Shown: in pieces, positions 16,698 to 26,953 of the stretch | How positions within the stretch are numbered: the first letter of the stretch is position 1 | How the letters are laid out: the number at the start of each line of letters is the position of its first letter | DNA from: Megasphaera lornae | GTDB taxonomy: Bacteria > Bacillota > Negativicutes > Veillonellales > Megasphaeraceae | Reading direction: 5' to 3' | DNA length: 64,000 nt | Assembly: GCF_000214495.1 (NCBI RefSeq) | Contig: NZ_AFIJ01000020.1 | Span: forward strand, 1-64,000 | The notes under the pieces: generated by a model | What the model saw: only the letters and a program-made list of their open reading frames with translations | Database searches by the model: none | Told to the model about the DNA's origin: nothing | Translations under genes and position numbers: made by a program

Positions 16698-17255
16698 TTA
16701 CGCTCTGCCGATATATTGCCCCGTTCTCGTATCAATCTGCAGGACTTCGCCTTCATTAATAAAGAGAGGCACTTTGACAACATATCCGGTTTCCAACTTC
16801 GCCGGTTTACTGCCGCCCGTTGCCGTATCACCGCGTACGCCGGGATCCGTTTCAATAACCTTTAATTCTACGGCGGCCGGCAAATCAATGCCGATTACCT
16901 TGCCCTTAAACATCATCACCGAAACTGTCATCTCTTCTTTCAGGAAATTCGCGGCATCCCCCAGATTATCCCGATTCAATTCAATCTGTTCGTATGTTTC
17001 ATTATCCATAAAACAGTACATGCCGTCATTTTCATACAAATATTGCATTTGACGACGATCCACATGTCCGTCCTGTACTTTTTCTCCGGCATTCCATGTG
17101 CGTTCCACGACAGCCCCGGTTTCCAAATTTTTAATTTTCGCACGGACAAACGCGGCACCCTTTCCCGGCTTTACATGCTGAAATTCGACAACCTGCCATA
17201 CTTGACCGTCAATTTCAATTGTTACTCCCGGTCTGAAATCATTACTTGTAATCAT
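16698..17255 (-). CDS. efp: Elongation factor P
   Basis: 185 residues in three beta-barrel domains. The N-terminal KOW-like domain carries the exposed loop [14 protein letters not shown] with the lysine that can be modified; the C-terminal domain contains [14 protein letters not shown] relieves ribosome stalling at proline stretches. It follows pepP by 14 bases with AGGAGG before the ATG, the usual Firmicutes pepP-efp pair. Confidence 0.96.
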   Translation of the reverse strand: MITSNDFRPGVTIEIDGQVWQVVEFQHVKPGKGAAFVRAKIKNLETGAVVERTWNAGEKVQDGHVDRRQMQYLYENDGMYCFMDNETYEQIELNRDNLGDAANFLKEEMTVSVMMFKGKVIGIDLPAAVELKVIETDPGVRGDTATGGSKPAKLETGYVVKVPLFINEGEVLQIDTRTGQYIGRA

Positions 17256-17269
17256 CGTTAAAATTCCTC

Positions 17270-18331
17270 CTAAAACAGCTCCATCAACTCTTTAGATGTC
17301 TGTGTTAATACTTCACAGCCAGTAGCTGTAACGGCAAGGGAATCCTCTATACGGACACCATATTTGCCTTCTATGTATAATCCCGGTTCAACCGTGACTA
17401 TCATATTCTTCCGTAACGTCGCCGTAGAACGCGGCGACAAAATCGGGGCTTCATGAATTTCCAGTCCCGTTCCATGTCCCAAGGAATGAGTAAAATACTT
17501 CCCCATGCCCCGTTCGGTCAAAAACGCTCGCACCTCGGCATCCGCTTCCCGACAATTCATTCCGGGTTTGATAAGCGAAAGGCCTAATTGTTGACTTTCC
17601 CGGACTAACCGATAAAACTCTTTCTGCTCTTGCGAAGCGTGTCCCAACACAATCGTCCGTGTCATATCCGAATGATAGCCGTTCCAAACGGCGCCAAAAT
17701 CAAACGTAATAAAATCCCCCGTTTCCAAGGGTTTATCCGTCGCCGTACCGTGAGGCATGGCGGAACGTTTACCGGAAGCGACAATCGTCGTAAACGACTT
17801 CTCTTCCGAACCGGCCAAAAGCATTTCACATTCCAGTTGCGCCGCCGCCTCCCGTTCCGTCATGCCGGGATGCAATCGCGGCAATACCTTGGCAAACGCC
17901 GCATCGGCTATAGCACACGCTTTACGAGTAGCCGCAATTTCCGCAGACGTTTTAACCGCCCGCAACGGGGTCAAATCTACGCCGACAAATCGCCCCTGCG
18001 ATCGTGCCGCCAACGCTTCATACATGTAATGGGTCAACACTTGTTGTTCATACAACACCTGTCCGGCCGCCGCCAAAGACCCGCTTATAGCGGCCGCCAA
18101 TTTTCCTTCATGATTTTTAACCGCATACACCGTTCCGGATTGCAATGCAGCTTGCTCCGTATACCGTGCATCGGTCCACAATTCCGCCGTGGCATGCGTC
18201 ACTACCAACGCTCCTTCGCCACCGGTAAAATCGCTGAAATAGCGCAAGTTTTCCGGCTGTAGAATAACGACACCGTCGGCATGTTGCGTAGCCATATATG
18301 CTCGTAAATTCTTCACTCTTTCTTGTATCAT
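17270..18331 (-). CDS. Xaa-Pro aminopeptidase (M24B)
   Basis: 353 residues. N-terminal creatinase-like domain (about 5-125) and a C-terminal pita-bread metallopeptidase domain. Metal ligands are visible in [19 protein letters not shown] (two aspartates), [12 protein letters not shown] (His), a glutamate in VTVEPGLY and the final EDSL. It cleaves the N-terminal residue before proline. ATG at 18331 is used because AGGAG abuts the alternative ATG at 18337. Upstream of efp. Confidence 0.92.
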   Translation of the reverse strand: MIQERVKNLRAYMATQHADGVVILQPENLRYFSDFTGGEGALVVTHATAELWTDARYTEQAALQSGTVYAVKNHEGKLAAAISGSLAAAGQVLYEQQVLTHYMYEALAARSQGRFVGVDLTPLRAVKTSAEIAATRKACAIADAAFAKVLPRLHPGMTEREAAAQLECEMLLAGSEEKSFTTIVASGKRSAMPHGTATDKPLETGDFITFDFGAVWNGYHSDMTRTIVLGHASQEQKEFYRLVRESQQLGLSLIKPGMNCREADAEVRAFLTERGMGKYFTHSLGHGTGLEIHEAPILSPRSTATLRKNMIVTVEPGLYIEGKYGVRIEDSLAVTATGCEVLTQTSKELMELF

Positions 18332-18392
18332 GCGCATCTCCTAATTTATATTTTACATCTTATCTTACCATATCGACGGCCATTTGAACAGC

Positions 18393-19109
18393 TTATTTAT
18401 TCACAAAAGGCAACTCTCTTTCAACTTCCGTCAACTTTCGCCACTGTCCCGGAGAAAGTGCCGGATCCAAACCTAACGCCCCTATCTTGCGACGATGTAG
18501 AGAAAGCACTTGTAAACCGACTGCGGCACACATGCGTTTCACTTGATGATACCGCCCTTCGTACACGGTAATTTCCACGGTTTGCCCGTCAGTGTGAAGC
18601 GCTCGTGCCGGCAAACAAACTGTGCCGTCGGCTAATACAATCCGTGATGCAAAACGTACTGTCAAATCTTCGGGAATATTGCCGGACACGGTCGCTTCAT
18701 AGACCTTATGGCAATGTTTTTTCGGCGACAAAATCCGATGCGCCCACACGCCGTCATTCGTTAACAACAACAGACCCGTCGTATCTTTGTCCAATCGCCC
18801 TACCGGAAACACCCCGCCGGTACGACATGACGGCGGCAAAAAATCCAATACTGTGCGACAGACCGCATCGGTTGTTGCTGAAATCACGCCGCGCGGCTTA
18901 TGCAACATAATATAATAAAACTCTTCATAACACACAGGTTGTCTATCAACCTGTACCCTATCGACGCCCGTTTCCACAAGCTGCGCACCGTCCCGACATA
19001 TCTCCCCGTTCACCAGTACCCTTCCTTGCCGGCACAGATCCCGCACCTCTTTACGGCTTCCCTGCCCGCTGTGACTGAGCCACTTATCCAATCGCAATCT
19101 CTTTGCCAT
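18393..19109 (-). CDS. Pseudouridine synthase, RsuA/RluB family
   Basis: 238 residues. N-terminal S4 domain (RLDKWLSHSGQGSRKE) followed by the catalytic domain with the aspartate motif GRLDKDTTGLLLLTNDG and KVYEA, and a C-terminal EGRYHQVKRM. This isomerises a uridine in 16S or 23S rRNA; RsuA (16S U516) is the closest pattern, but the exact site cannot be read. It begins 9 bases after the phosphatase gene, so the two are probably co-transcribed. Confidence 0.88.
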   Translation of the reverse strand: MAKRLRLDKWLSHSGQGSRKEVRDLCRQGRVLVNGEICRDGAQLVETGVDRVQVDRQPVCYEEFYYIMLHKPRGVISATTDAVCRTVLDFLPPSCRTGGVFPVGRLDKDTTGLLLLTNDGVWAHRILSPKKHCHKVYEATVSGNIPEDLTVRFASRIVLADGTVCLPARALHTDGQTVEITVYEGRYHQVKRMCAAVGLQVLSLHRRKIGALGLDPALSPGQWRKLTEVERELPFVNK

Positions 19110-19118
19110 CGCTTACTC

Positions 19119-19772
19119 CTACAACCGATTCGTATTCGTCCAATTCGTTTGACATCCCGACGTACCGACCAAATGATTCGTACAATTAATCAACGTCGCC
19201 ACACTACGTTCCCCGTAATATTCCACCACATTAAATGCCGTGTTGTACTGCTGAAAACACCAAATACGGGATAATTCCAGTCCCAATAATCCGAACAACA
19301 TACAACGAATCGCCGCACCGTGAGAAGCAATAAGCACCTTGTCCCCATCCGCATGGTGTTCCATCAACCGGTGAATTTGCTCTACCGTGCGTTGTGCCAC
19401 ATCACAGAAAGATTCGCCGCCACGCGCCTTCATCATGCCGTCGGAACGATAAAACGCTTCTATTTCACCGGGCCATAATTCCCGAATTTCTTCATACGTA
19501 TGCCCTTCCCAAGCACCGAAATCAATTTCACGCAAAGCTTCATACGTCCGCACCGTCAATCCGTGCGGACGCGCTACGATTTCCGCCGTTTCCTTGGCAC
19601 GTGACAAAGGGCTGCTGTATATTGCTTGAAAAGGAAAGTCTTGAAAATACCGCCCTAAAGCCTCCGCCTGTTCTCTTCCTCGCGCATTTAACGGAATATC
19701 GGTTGCTCCCTGATACCACCGTTTTACATTCCCGTCCGTTTCCCCGTGACGTACTAAATATAACGTAATCAT
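19119..19772 (-). CDS. Histidine phosphatase family protein
   Basis: 217 residues. The phosphohistidine motif LVRHGETDGN at 6-15, the second-site SSPLSRAKETAE, REIDFGAWEG and the second catalytic histidine in ASHGAAIRC identify a phosphoglycerate-mutase-like phosphatase. The substrate is not evident; the family includes alpha-ribazole phosphatase (CobC) and general sugar phosphatases, and no cobalamin genes are adjacent. The last ~20 residues (rich in Thr and Asn) are outside the conserved fold. Confidence 0.85.
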   Translation of the reverse strand: MITLYLVRHGETDGNVKRWYQGATDIPLNARGREQAEALGRYFQDFPFQAIYSSPLSRAKETAEIVARPHGLTVRTYEALREIDFGAWEGHTYEEIRELWPGEIEAFYRSDGMMKARGGESFCDVAQRTVEQIHRLMEHHADGDKVLIASHGAAIRCMLFGLLGLELSRIWCFQQYNTAFNVVEYYGERSVATLINCTNHLVGTSGCQTNWTNTNRL

Positions 19773-19865
19773 AAATCCGCTTTCCTCCCTTTCTTCCGCC
19801 CTGTCCGTAATCTATCCCCTACGCCGACCGTACCACTTCCGTCGGCACGCCCCTTTCACCGGCGT

Positions 19866-19902
19866 GAAAAAACGTTTCCTCCCGTATAGCGGGAGGAAAC
19901 GT
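19866..19902 (-). terminator. Terminator after the MoaB/Mog gene
   Basis: A perfect 13-bp stem (ACGTTTCCTCCCG and its complement, 5-base loop) followed on the minus strand by a T-run. Confidence 0.85.
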
Positions 19903-19920
19903 AACATCCTGTAAGAATGT

Positions 19921-20409
19921 TCACTTTTTTATTTCTCCGTACAAATGCTCTATTTCAGGCAAAATAATTTTCTCCATACTGATTTTAATTAAACTCGGTA
20001 ATCCCGGCAAAGCAAACACGGGACATTGATGAATCAAACCGGCTGCCGCCCTATATGTCAACGCTTCCAAGCCGCACGCTTTACGATATGCAAAAAACAA
20101 CACCATCTCCGCAAATCCGGGAATGGTCTTTTCCATCAGCGGAACCAACGTTTCCAACGTAACATCCCGTTTGGCCAAGCCGGTACCGCCGCTGGTGATA
20201 ATCATATCCACACTGCATACCCATTCATGAATATGACGCAAAATAGCCGCTTTATCATCCTTTACAATCGCATAATCCACCACTTGATGACCATAATTTG
20301 TCAAACAGGACTGAATCATCAAGCCGTTAGTATCATCGGAAAACGTCCGACTGTTGCTAATCGTCAAAATGGCGGTTCGCAACGGCTGCCGCGTACTTTT
20401 TGTTACCAC
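19921..20409 (-). CDS. MoaB/Mog family molybdopterin protein
   Basis: 162 residues with a MoCF fold: AILTISNSRTFSDDTNG at the start, SGGTGLAKRDVT near 73-84, and a C-terminal FALPGLPSLIK in place of the more usual NLPGSPKA. Family members adenylate molybdopterin or bind it. The usual arginine-serine segment before the last helix is altered to TYRAAAG, so activity is uncertain. The start is GTG with AAAGGAGG 8 bases before it. It stands alone; no other molybdenum cofactor genes are in the window. Confidence 0.75.
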   Translation of the reverse strand: MVTKSTRQPLRTAILTISNSRTFSDDTNGLMIQSCLTNYGHQVVDYAIVKDDKAAILRHIHEWVCSVDMIITSGGTGLAKRDVTLETLVPLMEKTIPGFAEMVLFFAYRKACGLEALTYRAAAGLIHQCPVFALPGLPSLIKISMEKIILPEIEHLYGEIKK

Positions 20410-20643
20410 CTTTCAAGCCTCCTTTTACAGTACTACAACCATTCTGTATAGACTCTTATTTTTATTATACCATTCCTGTTCTATAAAAAGAAAGTATGTA
20501 CGCCGGAAAAAATAGTACTGTTCATGCCGCATTTATACAAATACGCATTTTTTTGTTATACTGTACATAATACGATTATATGTATACCTACGCGTAGAAC
20601 TTCTTACGAAGTCTGCCAATTCTTACAAAGGACGGAAGCTACT

Positions 20644-21609
20644 ATGACTCAATTGCTGCATTGGGGCGGCAGTGCCGTTACCCTGATCTTTTTTATCGCT
20701 CTCTGCTATTCCCTTTTCACCGCTTGGCGTAAACGCCGACGCGAAAACCGTCGCCGCCAAGACTTACAAACCAAAACACATACGAAAGTAAAACAGGTTC
20801 ATCAATACGATATTAAACCGGTAAAAGGAAACTATCGGTACCCCTTGGAACCCGTCGCCACCTTACGACGTCCCGTACACACCACCATCGGTCTGGACTT
20901 GGAAACCGCTACGGAACAGCCGTATTCCATTGCCCTCATGGCCTTGACCTTTTATACGGAAGAAACCTGCAAAGCCCAACGCTATTTTTATGTCCAACCG
21001 CCCGAAAACGACTTGCATTGTCTCCGCAGAAAAGACATTACCTGGTCATCGCTCCGCTTAGCCGATACCTTTGATGAGTACTGGCAAGCCGGATTAAAAG
21101 ACTGTTTTTCCCAAGGCGTGCTTGTCGGTTGGAATATGACGGAAAAATTGGGAGCCGTCGCCCATGCTTTAAAAATTTACGGTCTTCCCATGGTTTCCTG
21201 TCGCTACATTGATGTAAACGACATCCGTCGGGATCTGTACACGGGCGTTCCCAAAACACCGACCGCCACGGCCCGAGCTGTCGGCGTTACCTGTCCGGAC
21301 GAAGATATCCCGCTGACCCGAGCGCATCTTGCCGTGCAAATTCTCCAAACCGTCCAACGGGACTATCCCCTCTATTTACCTCGCATTCGCTATGTAGGCC
21401 AAGCGCCGGATATGCAACAACGCAGTGCCGCCGTTATTGCCGCCGCCCATCATGAACCGGTCGGCATCCGGGAAATTTTTACGACGACACCGCCGGACAG
21501 GGACTTACTGCAGACCTTAATCAAACAAAATTATCTCACCTATCAGGCTGAAAACGACACCTATTACGCTACCGAAACGGGACTTGCCTTTGCCTATACC
21601 TGTCAATAA
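20644..21609 (+). CDS. Membrane-anchored DEDD exonuclease-like protein
   Basis: 321 residues. A hydrophobic helix at about 12-30, then a very basic stretch (KRRRENRRRQ), then a domain starting at TIGLDLETAT near residue 82 that resembles the first motif (DxE) of the DnaQ/RNase T fold. The expected second and third motifs are not intact: WNMTEKLGAV lacks the Asp and PLTRAHLAVQ lacks the His-Asp pair. The C-terminal ~70 residues are unassigned. It may be a catalytically inactive nucleic-acid-binding protein. ATG at 20644 follows AAAGGACGGAAG; a longer upstream reading has no such site. Function unknown. Confidence 0.55.
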   Translation: MTQLLHWGGSAVTLIFFIALCYSLFTAWRKRRRENRRRQDLQTKTHTKVKQVHQYDIKPVKGNYRYPLEPVATLRRPVHTTIGLDLETATEQPYSIALMALTFYTEETCKAQRYFYVQPPENDLHCLRRKDITWSSLRLADTFDEYWQAGLKDCFSQGVLVGWNMTEKLGAVAHALKIYGLPMVSCRYIDVNDIRRDLYTGVPKTPTATARAVGVTCPDEDIPLTRAHLAVQILQTVQRDYPLYLPRIRYVGQAPDMQQRSAAVIAAAHHEPVGIREIFTTTPPDRDLLQTLIKQNYLTYQAENDTYYATETGLAFAYTCQ

Positions 21610-21630
21610 ATACTGCCTGTTATGTTCTGC

Positions 21631-21672
21631 AAAAAAAGGACACGAACTTCCGCTGAAGTCCGTGTCCTTTTT
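21631..21672. terminator. Bidirectional terminator
   Basis: An inverted repeat with A-run, a GC-rich stem (GGACACG and its complement, plus ACTTC/GAAGT) and T-run, lying between the exonuclease-like gene and the convergent outer-membrane gene. It serves both strands. Confidence 0.85.
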
Positions 21673-21700
21673 CGCTACCCGCCTGCCGCTTTCTGTCCCG

Positions 21701-22681
21701 TCAGAACTTATACGTAAGCTGAATCCGCGAGTAATCGCCGAGCGTAAAGTGTTCCGCCCCATAAATCGTATCCCGTTGCCGCGTACCTTTCGCATCAAAG
21801 GTAAAGTATCCTTGTAAAAGCAAATCCTTCTTAGGTACATATCCGGCACCGACCGTAAAGCTGCTAATGCCGTCCAAATATCGATCCGGCACACCTTCCG
21901 CACCGGTACCGCCGAAGAATGCACCGTGCCCGAACGACTTATAATCGGCAAAGAAATTCCAGCTTCCCTCTTGCGAGGCATCACTGCGACCTATATCCAA
22001 CCGCACCACCCGGAAGGACGGCGTAGACCCGATATTTCTGCCAAGTACTCTAAAATCAGCCGTGCCTTTCGTATGCTCAAAAATACTCGAGCCGTTCATA
22101 AAACGCCCGTAATCCGTATAATTGCGACCGTAATCCAGGGAAAGCGATACGTCCGGTCCCATTTGCCACTTGGCGCCGATACCGAGAACCCGCACCGTTT
22201 TATCAAAAGTAATCGTTCGATTCTGATTTTCTTGTCCCGCATGTGCCTCGGCATACACCACTTTTTCACGGGTATCGCCTTGCGATCCGAAATACCAGGC
22301 TTGCAGCCCCAATTCAGAATTTATTTGATGTTTTACTTGTATAAAAGCCCCTCTTGCCACCGAAGGAATTTCATCCTTACGAGTAACCAAGCCGTTTTTT
22401 ACAAGAATCGGACGTCCCAGGATCTTTTCAAACGCAGCTCGCGGTCCCGTTGAACCGCTGTCACTGACCCGTAAAATAGTCTTATCCAATTGTTCTAAGA
22501 ATTTTGCCACAAACTCAGGAACATGTAATTTGTAAATACTGTCTGTTCCTACTCCATTATTTCTGGCCAAGGTGTAATTTGCCTTATACAAAATCGTGTC
22601 CATTTTGGCCATATAATTATCAAATGTATACATTTTTCGCGAAGGATATTTCTTTTTTCGCTTCTTCCGTTGCCTTCGCAT
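21701..22681 (-). pseudogene. C-terminal part of the large TonB receptor fusion, in a shifted frame
   Basis: About 310 residues that continue the outer-membrane protein encoded at 22620-26909 after a one-base shift. Amphipathic beta-strands alternate (ARGAFIQVKHQI, GLQAWYFGSQ, VSLSLDYGRNYTDY) and the protein ends SRIQLTYKF, a typical final strand of an outer-membrane barrel with terminal Phe. There is no good ribosome binding site before the first ATG at 22681, so it is not an independent gene. Removing one base in 22620-22680 joins it to the upstream frame and gives 1735 residues. Confidence 0.75.
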
Positions 22682-25600
22682 CTTCCGTCAAAGCCCCTAC
22701 CAGCTGGGAATCCGGAGTATCTAAAACCCACTCATCCTCTTCTGCATTCTCTAAAGAAATCCCGTTACCGGCATAACGATAGGTCTTGGAATCACTTGAA
22801 TCTTGATACCATTCCCCTGTATCAGTCCGTTTAAAAAAATTACCGTCATTATTACTCTTCAAATTCGCTCCCTTATAGTTATCTAAGTCACATAACGCAT
22901 TAGCACGCCCCAATAAATTATATGACGCTTTTAATTCGGAATTTATCTTTTGAAACGCCGCAATGCCGACAGTACCGTCTGCATGGTGCACTATCGTCAA
23001 GGCCTCCGGATCGTTCAATTTGACGCTTCCCGCATTCTGCAACGCCTTCTTCGCCTTTTCCCGTGCAGCTTTTACAAGGTCCGAATCAAACATTGTCGGT
23101 TCTACACCGGTATTCCCTGCTCTGCGATAAATATACTCACCCTTTTTATTCTTCAAACGATATATATAGATATTCTTATGAGCATCATCCTGTCCCTTTG
23201 ATAAATCTTGTTCCACGCCCATAGACTTGGGTTCCCCTGACCGGGTTTCAAAAACATCGGGATACGCCTTTATCAATATTCCTTGGAACCGTTTCACTAA
23301 TTTTAATTGCCGTTCAACAAATTCCGTTTCTTTTTTCGCCTTTTCCGCCTCGGAAGGATTTGTTTTCAAATAGTTATCCCATTCATCCGAAATATCTTTT
23401 AATTGCTGATAAAAAAACATATCTACCTGTTTACCCGCTTTTACATCGCTCTGATATTTTGCTTGGTAAAGAGCGTTATATGCCTTCGTTTGGGTATCTA
23501 TATCCGTATCACCGGCTTCATCATAGGCCAACCCTATCAGCTCGGTCGGTTTTAAAGGTCGATAAAAATCAGCATATACAGAATGTGTATACGGCGAATC
23601 ACCGATCCCTGTACTGTGTGCAAAAGAACCGTATCCCACACGCACTTGTGTATTTTTATTCGTATAAACCGCCCGCACCCCGTCAAAGGTACGCCCGAAC
23701 CAGTACCCGCTCACGCCCATCGGCTCCGTCAATCGGCCAACGGAAAAATCCCACGTTCCGGCATGCCGTGTCAAGTCCGCTTTTTCCAGACGTACTTTCG
23801 TCAAGCCGCGATGAGGAGCCGTCGTATATTGCGTATCGCTTTGATTGCTTGCCGACAAACTTCCTGCCACTTGCAACGATGTATGAGAAGTAATGTTTCC
23901 CCCTACACCGACTGTAAATCGCTGTTCCCAACGATGTTCCGGTTTATCCTGTAAATTTCGCCAAGCATTTTTTTCACTCATCGTATTTTCTCGGAACGGC
24001 GGAATGGCACGATTTTTTCCTCCCATAGCATTAAATCGCATTTGATAAGAACCGAATACATGTAGCCCTACACCTTGCATATTCCCCGACGAAGTTTCAA
24101 TAAAATCGGATAATACGGTCTTCTTCAATGTTTTCCGCACATTTACGGCAGAAATGGACGGTGCCGCACCGAACTTAAAGTTTACACCCCACCGATATGT
24201 ACGCGCTTGTGTCGCCCGATCATCATCTCGGTGATTAAAAATATTATTAATACCGAAGTAGACTTTCGCATCGTCAGATAATTTTTTTTGAATCATCAAA
24301 TTCCATGTTCCGAAGGTTTTACGTTCATACATATCCGCACTTTTTGCAGAATTAGCAGGCTGCTTAGTCTGTAATATATCCGGCCAATAATTGCCTTTAT
24401 TTTTCAATGTATGACTATCCAACATATGAATATAATAATTTCCCCAAAGCTGTCCGCTCCAACCGCTCTTCTTATTATCATAAGTTAAAGAAATATCTAC
24501 CTTATGTATCGGTTTATCCAGCAATTGTTTCGGCAAAAGAGGGTCACTTTTATTAACAGCATGCAACCATGTCCAGCCGGCTTTAAGTGCCCAATGTTGT
24601 CCGAAATGTTGTTTCACTTCCGCTTCCGCACCGGTAATTTCTACTTGCCCTATATTCTTAAAACTATATACTAAATCAGGTGCTTGTATCCATTTATTAT
24701 CCTCAGATAAATCAGGCGCAAAATCTTGCCATTCTCCCGTATAATATACAGTCATATAATTCTTGATTTTATTATGAAAAACACCCAATCTGGCATATGT
24801 ATTTTTGTTTTCTCCTTCTATACTCATATCCATATTCACAGATGTTTCCGGTTTTAAGGAAGGATTCCCCTTCCAATACCATCCCATCTTGGCATACCCC
24901 ATCCCCACAGGATTACTGCCGTACATTTCCCAATTGTACCAAAGTTCTCCCATACCGGGCTCCGTATACCCCGTACCGACATTCACTTTAAAACGGCGAT
25001 GCGGATTATGATTTACCTGATACGTCATGCCCAAGTTTCCCGATACATGAGACCCGAATAACGAACTGTGATCCAACCGAATAATCGGCATAAAAATCGT
25101 ATTTTCATCGGCTTGAATCGTATCTTGCAAGAAAATATTATATTTTTTAATTTTTCCCCAACCTGTGGTAATGCGATTATTGCGCTCATTATAATTTTGT
25201 AAAAAACGCTTGCCGTTTAAAATAGGAATATCTTTCTCCAACTTCTTCCAATCTTCCGGGTTTTGCTTATTAATATGCGCCTTATATTCGTCATATTCAA
25301 TGCCGTATTTAAAATAATCACTCACAATATTACCGCGTTTAGTATTCCCGCCATGCTTCGACGTTTCCTCTTCCAACCGTTTCTTCAACGCCTTCCACGC
25401 CTCTTTTTTCGCATCGGACATCGTACTATACGCTTCATTATCAATATCTCCGCTCGTCCATAATTTATAGTCCACCCAATCATTTATGGTCAAAGTCGGG
25501 TTAAAACTCGTCCGGTCCTTTTCATTATACCCGTAATACTCAAATTCTTTATTCCACTTCCCATCCGGTTTGAATTTATAATCATGCAAATGCGACCAAA

Positions 25601-26909
25601 TATATTCCCCCTTCCGATCATCCGCCTTCATAAAACTGTCTAATTTTTCTACCAGCAACTCTTTATCATAGTCAAACGGATCAACATATTTATATCTCGT
25701 ATGAGGAGAGGATTTTAACCGACTTCCTTCTCCATATTCGGAAGAATACGAGCCGCCATAAGAAAGTAAATGTTTATCATTGATTTGTGTATTGGCGGCA
25801 GCCTTAATATCAGTCTGTCTATGTCGTATATCATCAACATAACGCAATTCATTTTTTCCGTCAAATTGCGACTTGCCAAAATAATTAATTAAGGAAATAT
25901 CGTCTTCTTGCAATTTGGAATAGTTTACTTCTATATTCCAATCGGTATTTCCTTTTCTGCCGTCCCACGCGACATTATAGCTGTCCCGTGTTGAATTACG
26001 ACGAAAAATTTGCTGCGGCTCCAATTCATTATCGGAATGTTTCATCGTGCGTTCTAAATCTTCCGTATACCGATCGCCGCGGAATTTCAAAGTATGATTA
26101 CGTTTTAGCGCATACGTTCCGGTAATCCCTACATCTTTCGCCTTACCATAAAATCGCAACGCATTCGGTTTAAATCGGTTTTGATCTTGTCCTTCCAAAA
26201 TAGAATTAGTTTTCTTCCACTCCCGTGTTGCCAATACGGGCATCACATCCCGTTTACTCATGTATACGCCGACCCGCGCTTTGCCGATTTGTCCCGAATC
26301 GGCCCGCAAAAAATACGTGCTGTACGGGGCCATGCCGCTCATGCCGTTCGTGCGCATACCGCCTGCATTAAAAATAATTTGCGGTTTTTTAGCGGCCTTT
26401 TTCGTAATAATATTAATTACGCCGCCGATAGCATCGGAGCCGTATTTTGCACTGGCCGCCCCTTGAATCACTTCAATATGATCGACATTTTCCGTCCCGA
26501 TCCGCATGACTTCGTCCATTTGTCCGGAATATTTCGCCAAATCCCCCATAACGGCCTGGCCGTCTATAAGAATCAACGTATGCCGCGGTTCCGCGCCTCG
26601 TATGGATACGCCTACACGCCCCATAGAATCGACAGTACGCGATACGCCCGTTTGTGTAAAAATAATATCTTCTACCGTTTTAGCCTGCTTTTGTTCAATA
26701 TCTTTTGCCGTAATAATCGATACTTGCTGCGAATTAAATTTCGCTTCTTCTTCCGCTGCCGTAGCCCGTACATATACATCCTTCGTGGAAACCCCGGCCG
26801 CCGTCACCTGTCCCGTACCCGTCAAAGGCGCCGTCATCCAGAAAAACACCGCACAGGACAACATGGTTCCCCATGTCATTTGTTTCTTACTCCTACCGGA
26901 AAAAATCAT
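22620..26909 (-). CDS. TonB-dependent outer-membrane receptor fused to a second porin-like barrel (frameshifted end)
   Basis: 1429 residues before a stop at 22620. Residues 1-37 form a signal peptide. A TonB plug at about 60-185 (SIITAKDIEQKQAKTVED, then GVSIRGAEPRHTLILIDG, IGGVINIITKK) and a receptor barrel to about 905 (ending YRWGVNFKFG) resemble siderophore or vitamin receptors; the ligand cannot be read. After a linker a new set of beta-strands starts near 985 (WEQRFTVGVGGNITSHTSLQ), interrupted by ~300 polar residues, and continues in the shifted frame at 21701-22681. ATG at 26909 has AGAGAGGGA upstream; earlier in-frame codons lack a signal sequence. TTGCTA-18-TATACA precedes it. Confidence 0.82.
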   Translation of the reverse strand: MIFSGRSKKQMTWGTMLSCAVFFWMTAPLTGTGQVTAAGVSTKDVYVRATAAEEEAKFNSQQVSIITAKDIEQKQAKTVEDIIFTQTGVSRTVDSMGRVGVSIRGAEPRHTLILIDGQAVMGDLAKYSGQMDEVMRIGTENVDHIEVIQGAASAKYGSDAIGGVINIITKKAAKKPQIIFNAGGMRTNGMSGMAPYSTYFLRADSGQIGKARVGVYMSKRDVMPVLATREWKKTNSILEGQDQNRFKPNALRFYGKAKDVGITGTYALKRNHTLKFRGDRYTEDLERTMKHSDNELEPQQIFRRNSTRDSYNVAWDGRKGNTDWNIEVNYSKLQEDDISLINYFGKSQFDGKNELRYVDDIRHRQTDIKAAANTQINDKHLLSYGGSYSSEYGEGSRLKSSPHTRYKYVDPFDYDKELLVEKLDSFMKADDRKGEYIWSHLHDYKFKPDGKWNKEFEYYGYNEKDRTSFNPTLTINDWVDYKLWTSGDIDNEAYSTMSDAKKEAWKALKKRLEEETSKHGGNTKRGNIVSDYFKYGIEYDEYKAHINKQNPEDWKKLEKDIPILNGKRFLQNYNERNNRITTGWGKIKKYNIFLQDTIQADENTIFMPIIRLDHSSLFGSHVSGNLGMTYQVNHNPHRRFKVNVGTGYTEPGMGELWYNWEMYGSNPVGMGYAKMGWYWKGNPSLKPETSVNMDMSIEGENKNTYARLGVFHNKIKNYMTVYYTGEWQDFAPDLSEDNKWIQAPDLVYSFKNIGQVEITGAEAEVKQHFGQHWALKAGWTWLHAVNKSDPLLPKQLLDKPIHKVDISLTYDNKKSGWSGQLWGNYYIHMLDSHTLKNKGNYWPDILQTKQPANSAKSADMYERKTFGTWNLMIQKKLSDDAKVYFGINNIFNHRDDDRATQARTYRWGVNFKFGAAPSISAVNVRKTLKKTVLSDFIETSSGNMQGVGLHVFGSYQMRFNAMGGKNRAIPPFRENTMSEKNAWRNLQDKPEHRWEQRFTVGVGGNITSHTSLQVAGSLSASNQSDTQYTTAPHRGLTKVRLEKADLTRHAGTWDFSVGRLTEPMGVSGYWFGRTFDGVRAVYTNKNTQVRVGYGSFAHSTGIGDSPYTHSVYADFYRPLKPTELIGLAYDEAGDTDIDTQTKAYNALYQAKYQSDVKAGKQVDMFFYQQLKDISDEWDNYLKTNPSEAEKAKKETEFVERQLKLVKRFQGILIKAYPDVFETRSGEPKSMGVEQDLSKGQDDAHKNIYIYRLKNKKGEYIYRRAGNTGVEPTMFDSDLVKAAREKAKKALQNAGSVKLNDPEALTIVHHADGTVGIAAFQKINSELKASYNLLGRANALCDLDNYKGANLKSNNDGNFFKRTDTGEWYQDSSDSKTYRYAGNGISLENAEEDEWVLDTPDSQLVGALTEDAKATEEAKKEISFAKNVYI

Positions 26910-26953
26910 CCTATTCCCTCTCTTCTCTTGGTAAAATACGCATTTTTTGAATA

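Noticed and set aside
22507-22681. The 21701-22681 frame as a separate gene
   Set aside because: No ribosome binding site before its first ATG, no signal peptide, and it continues the upstream barrel one base out of frame.
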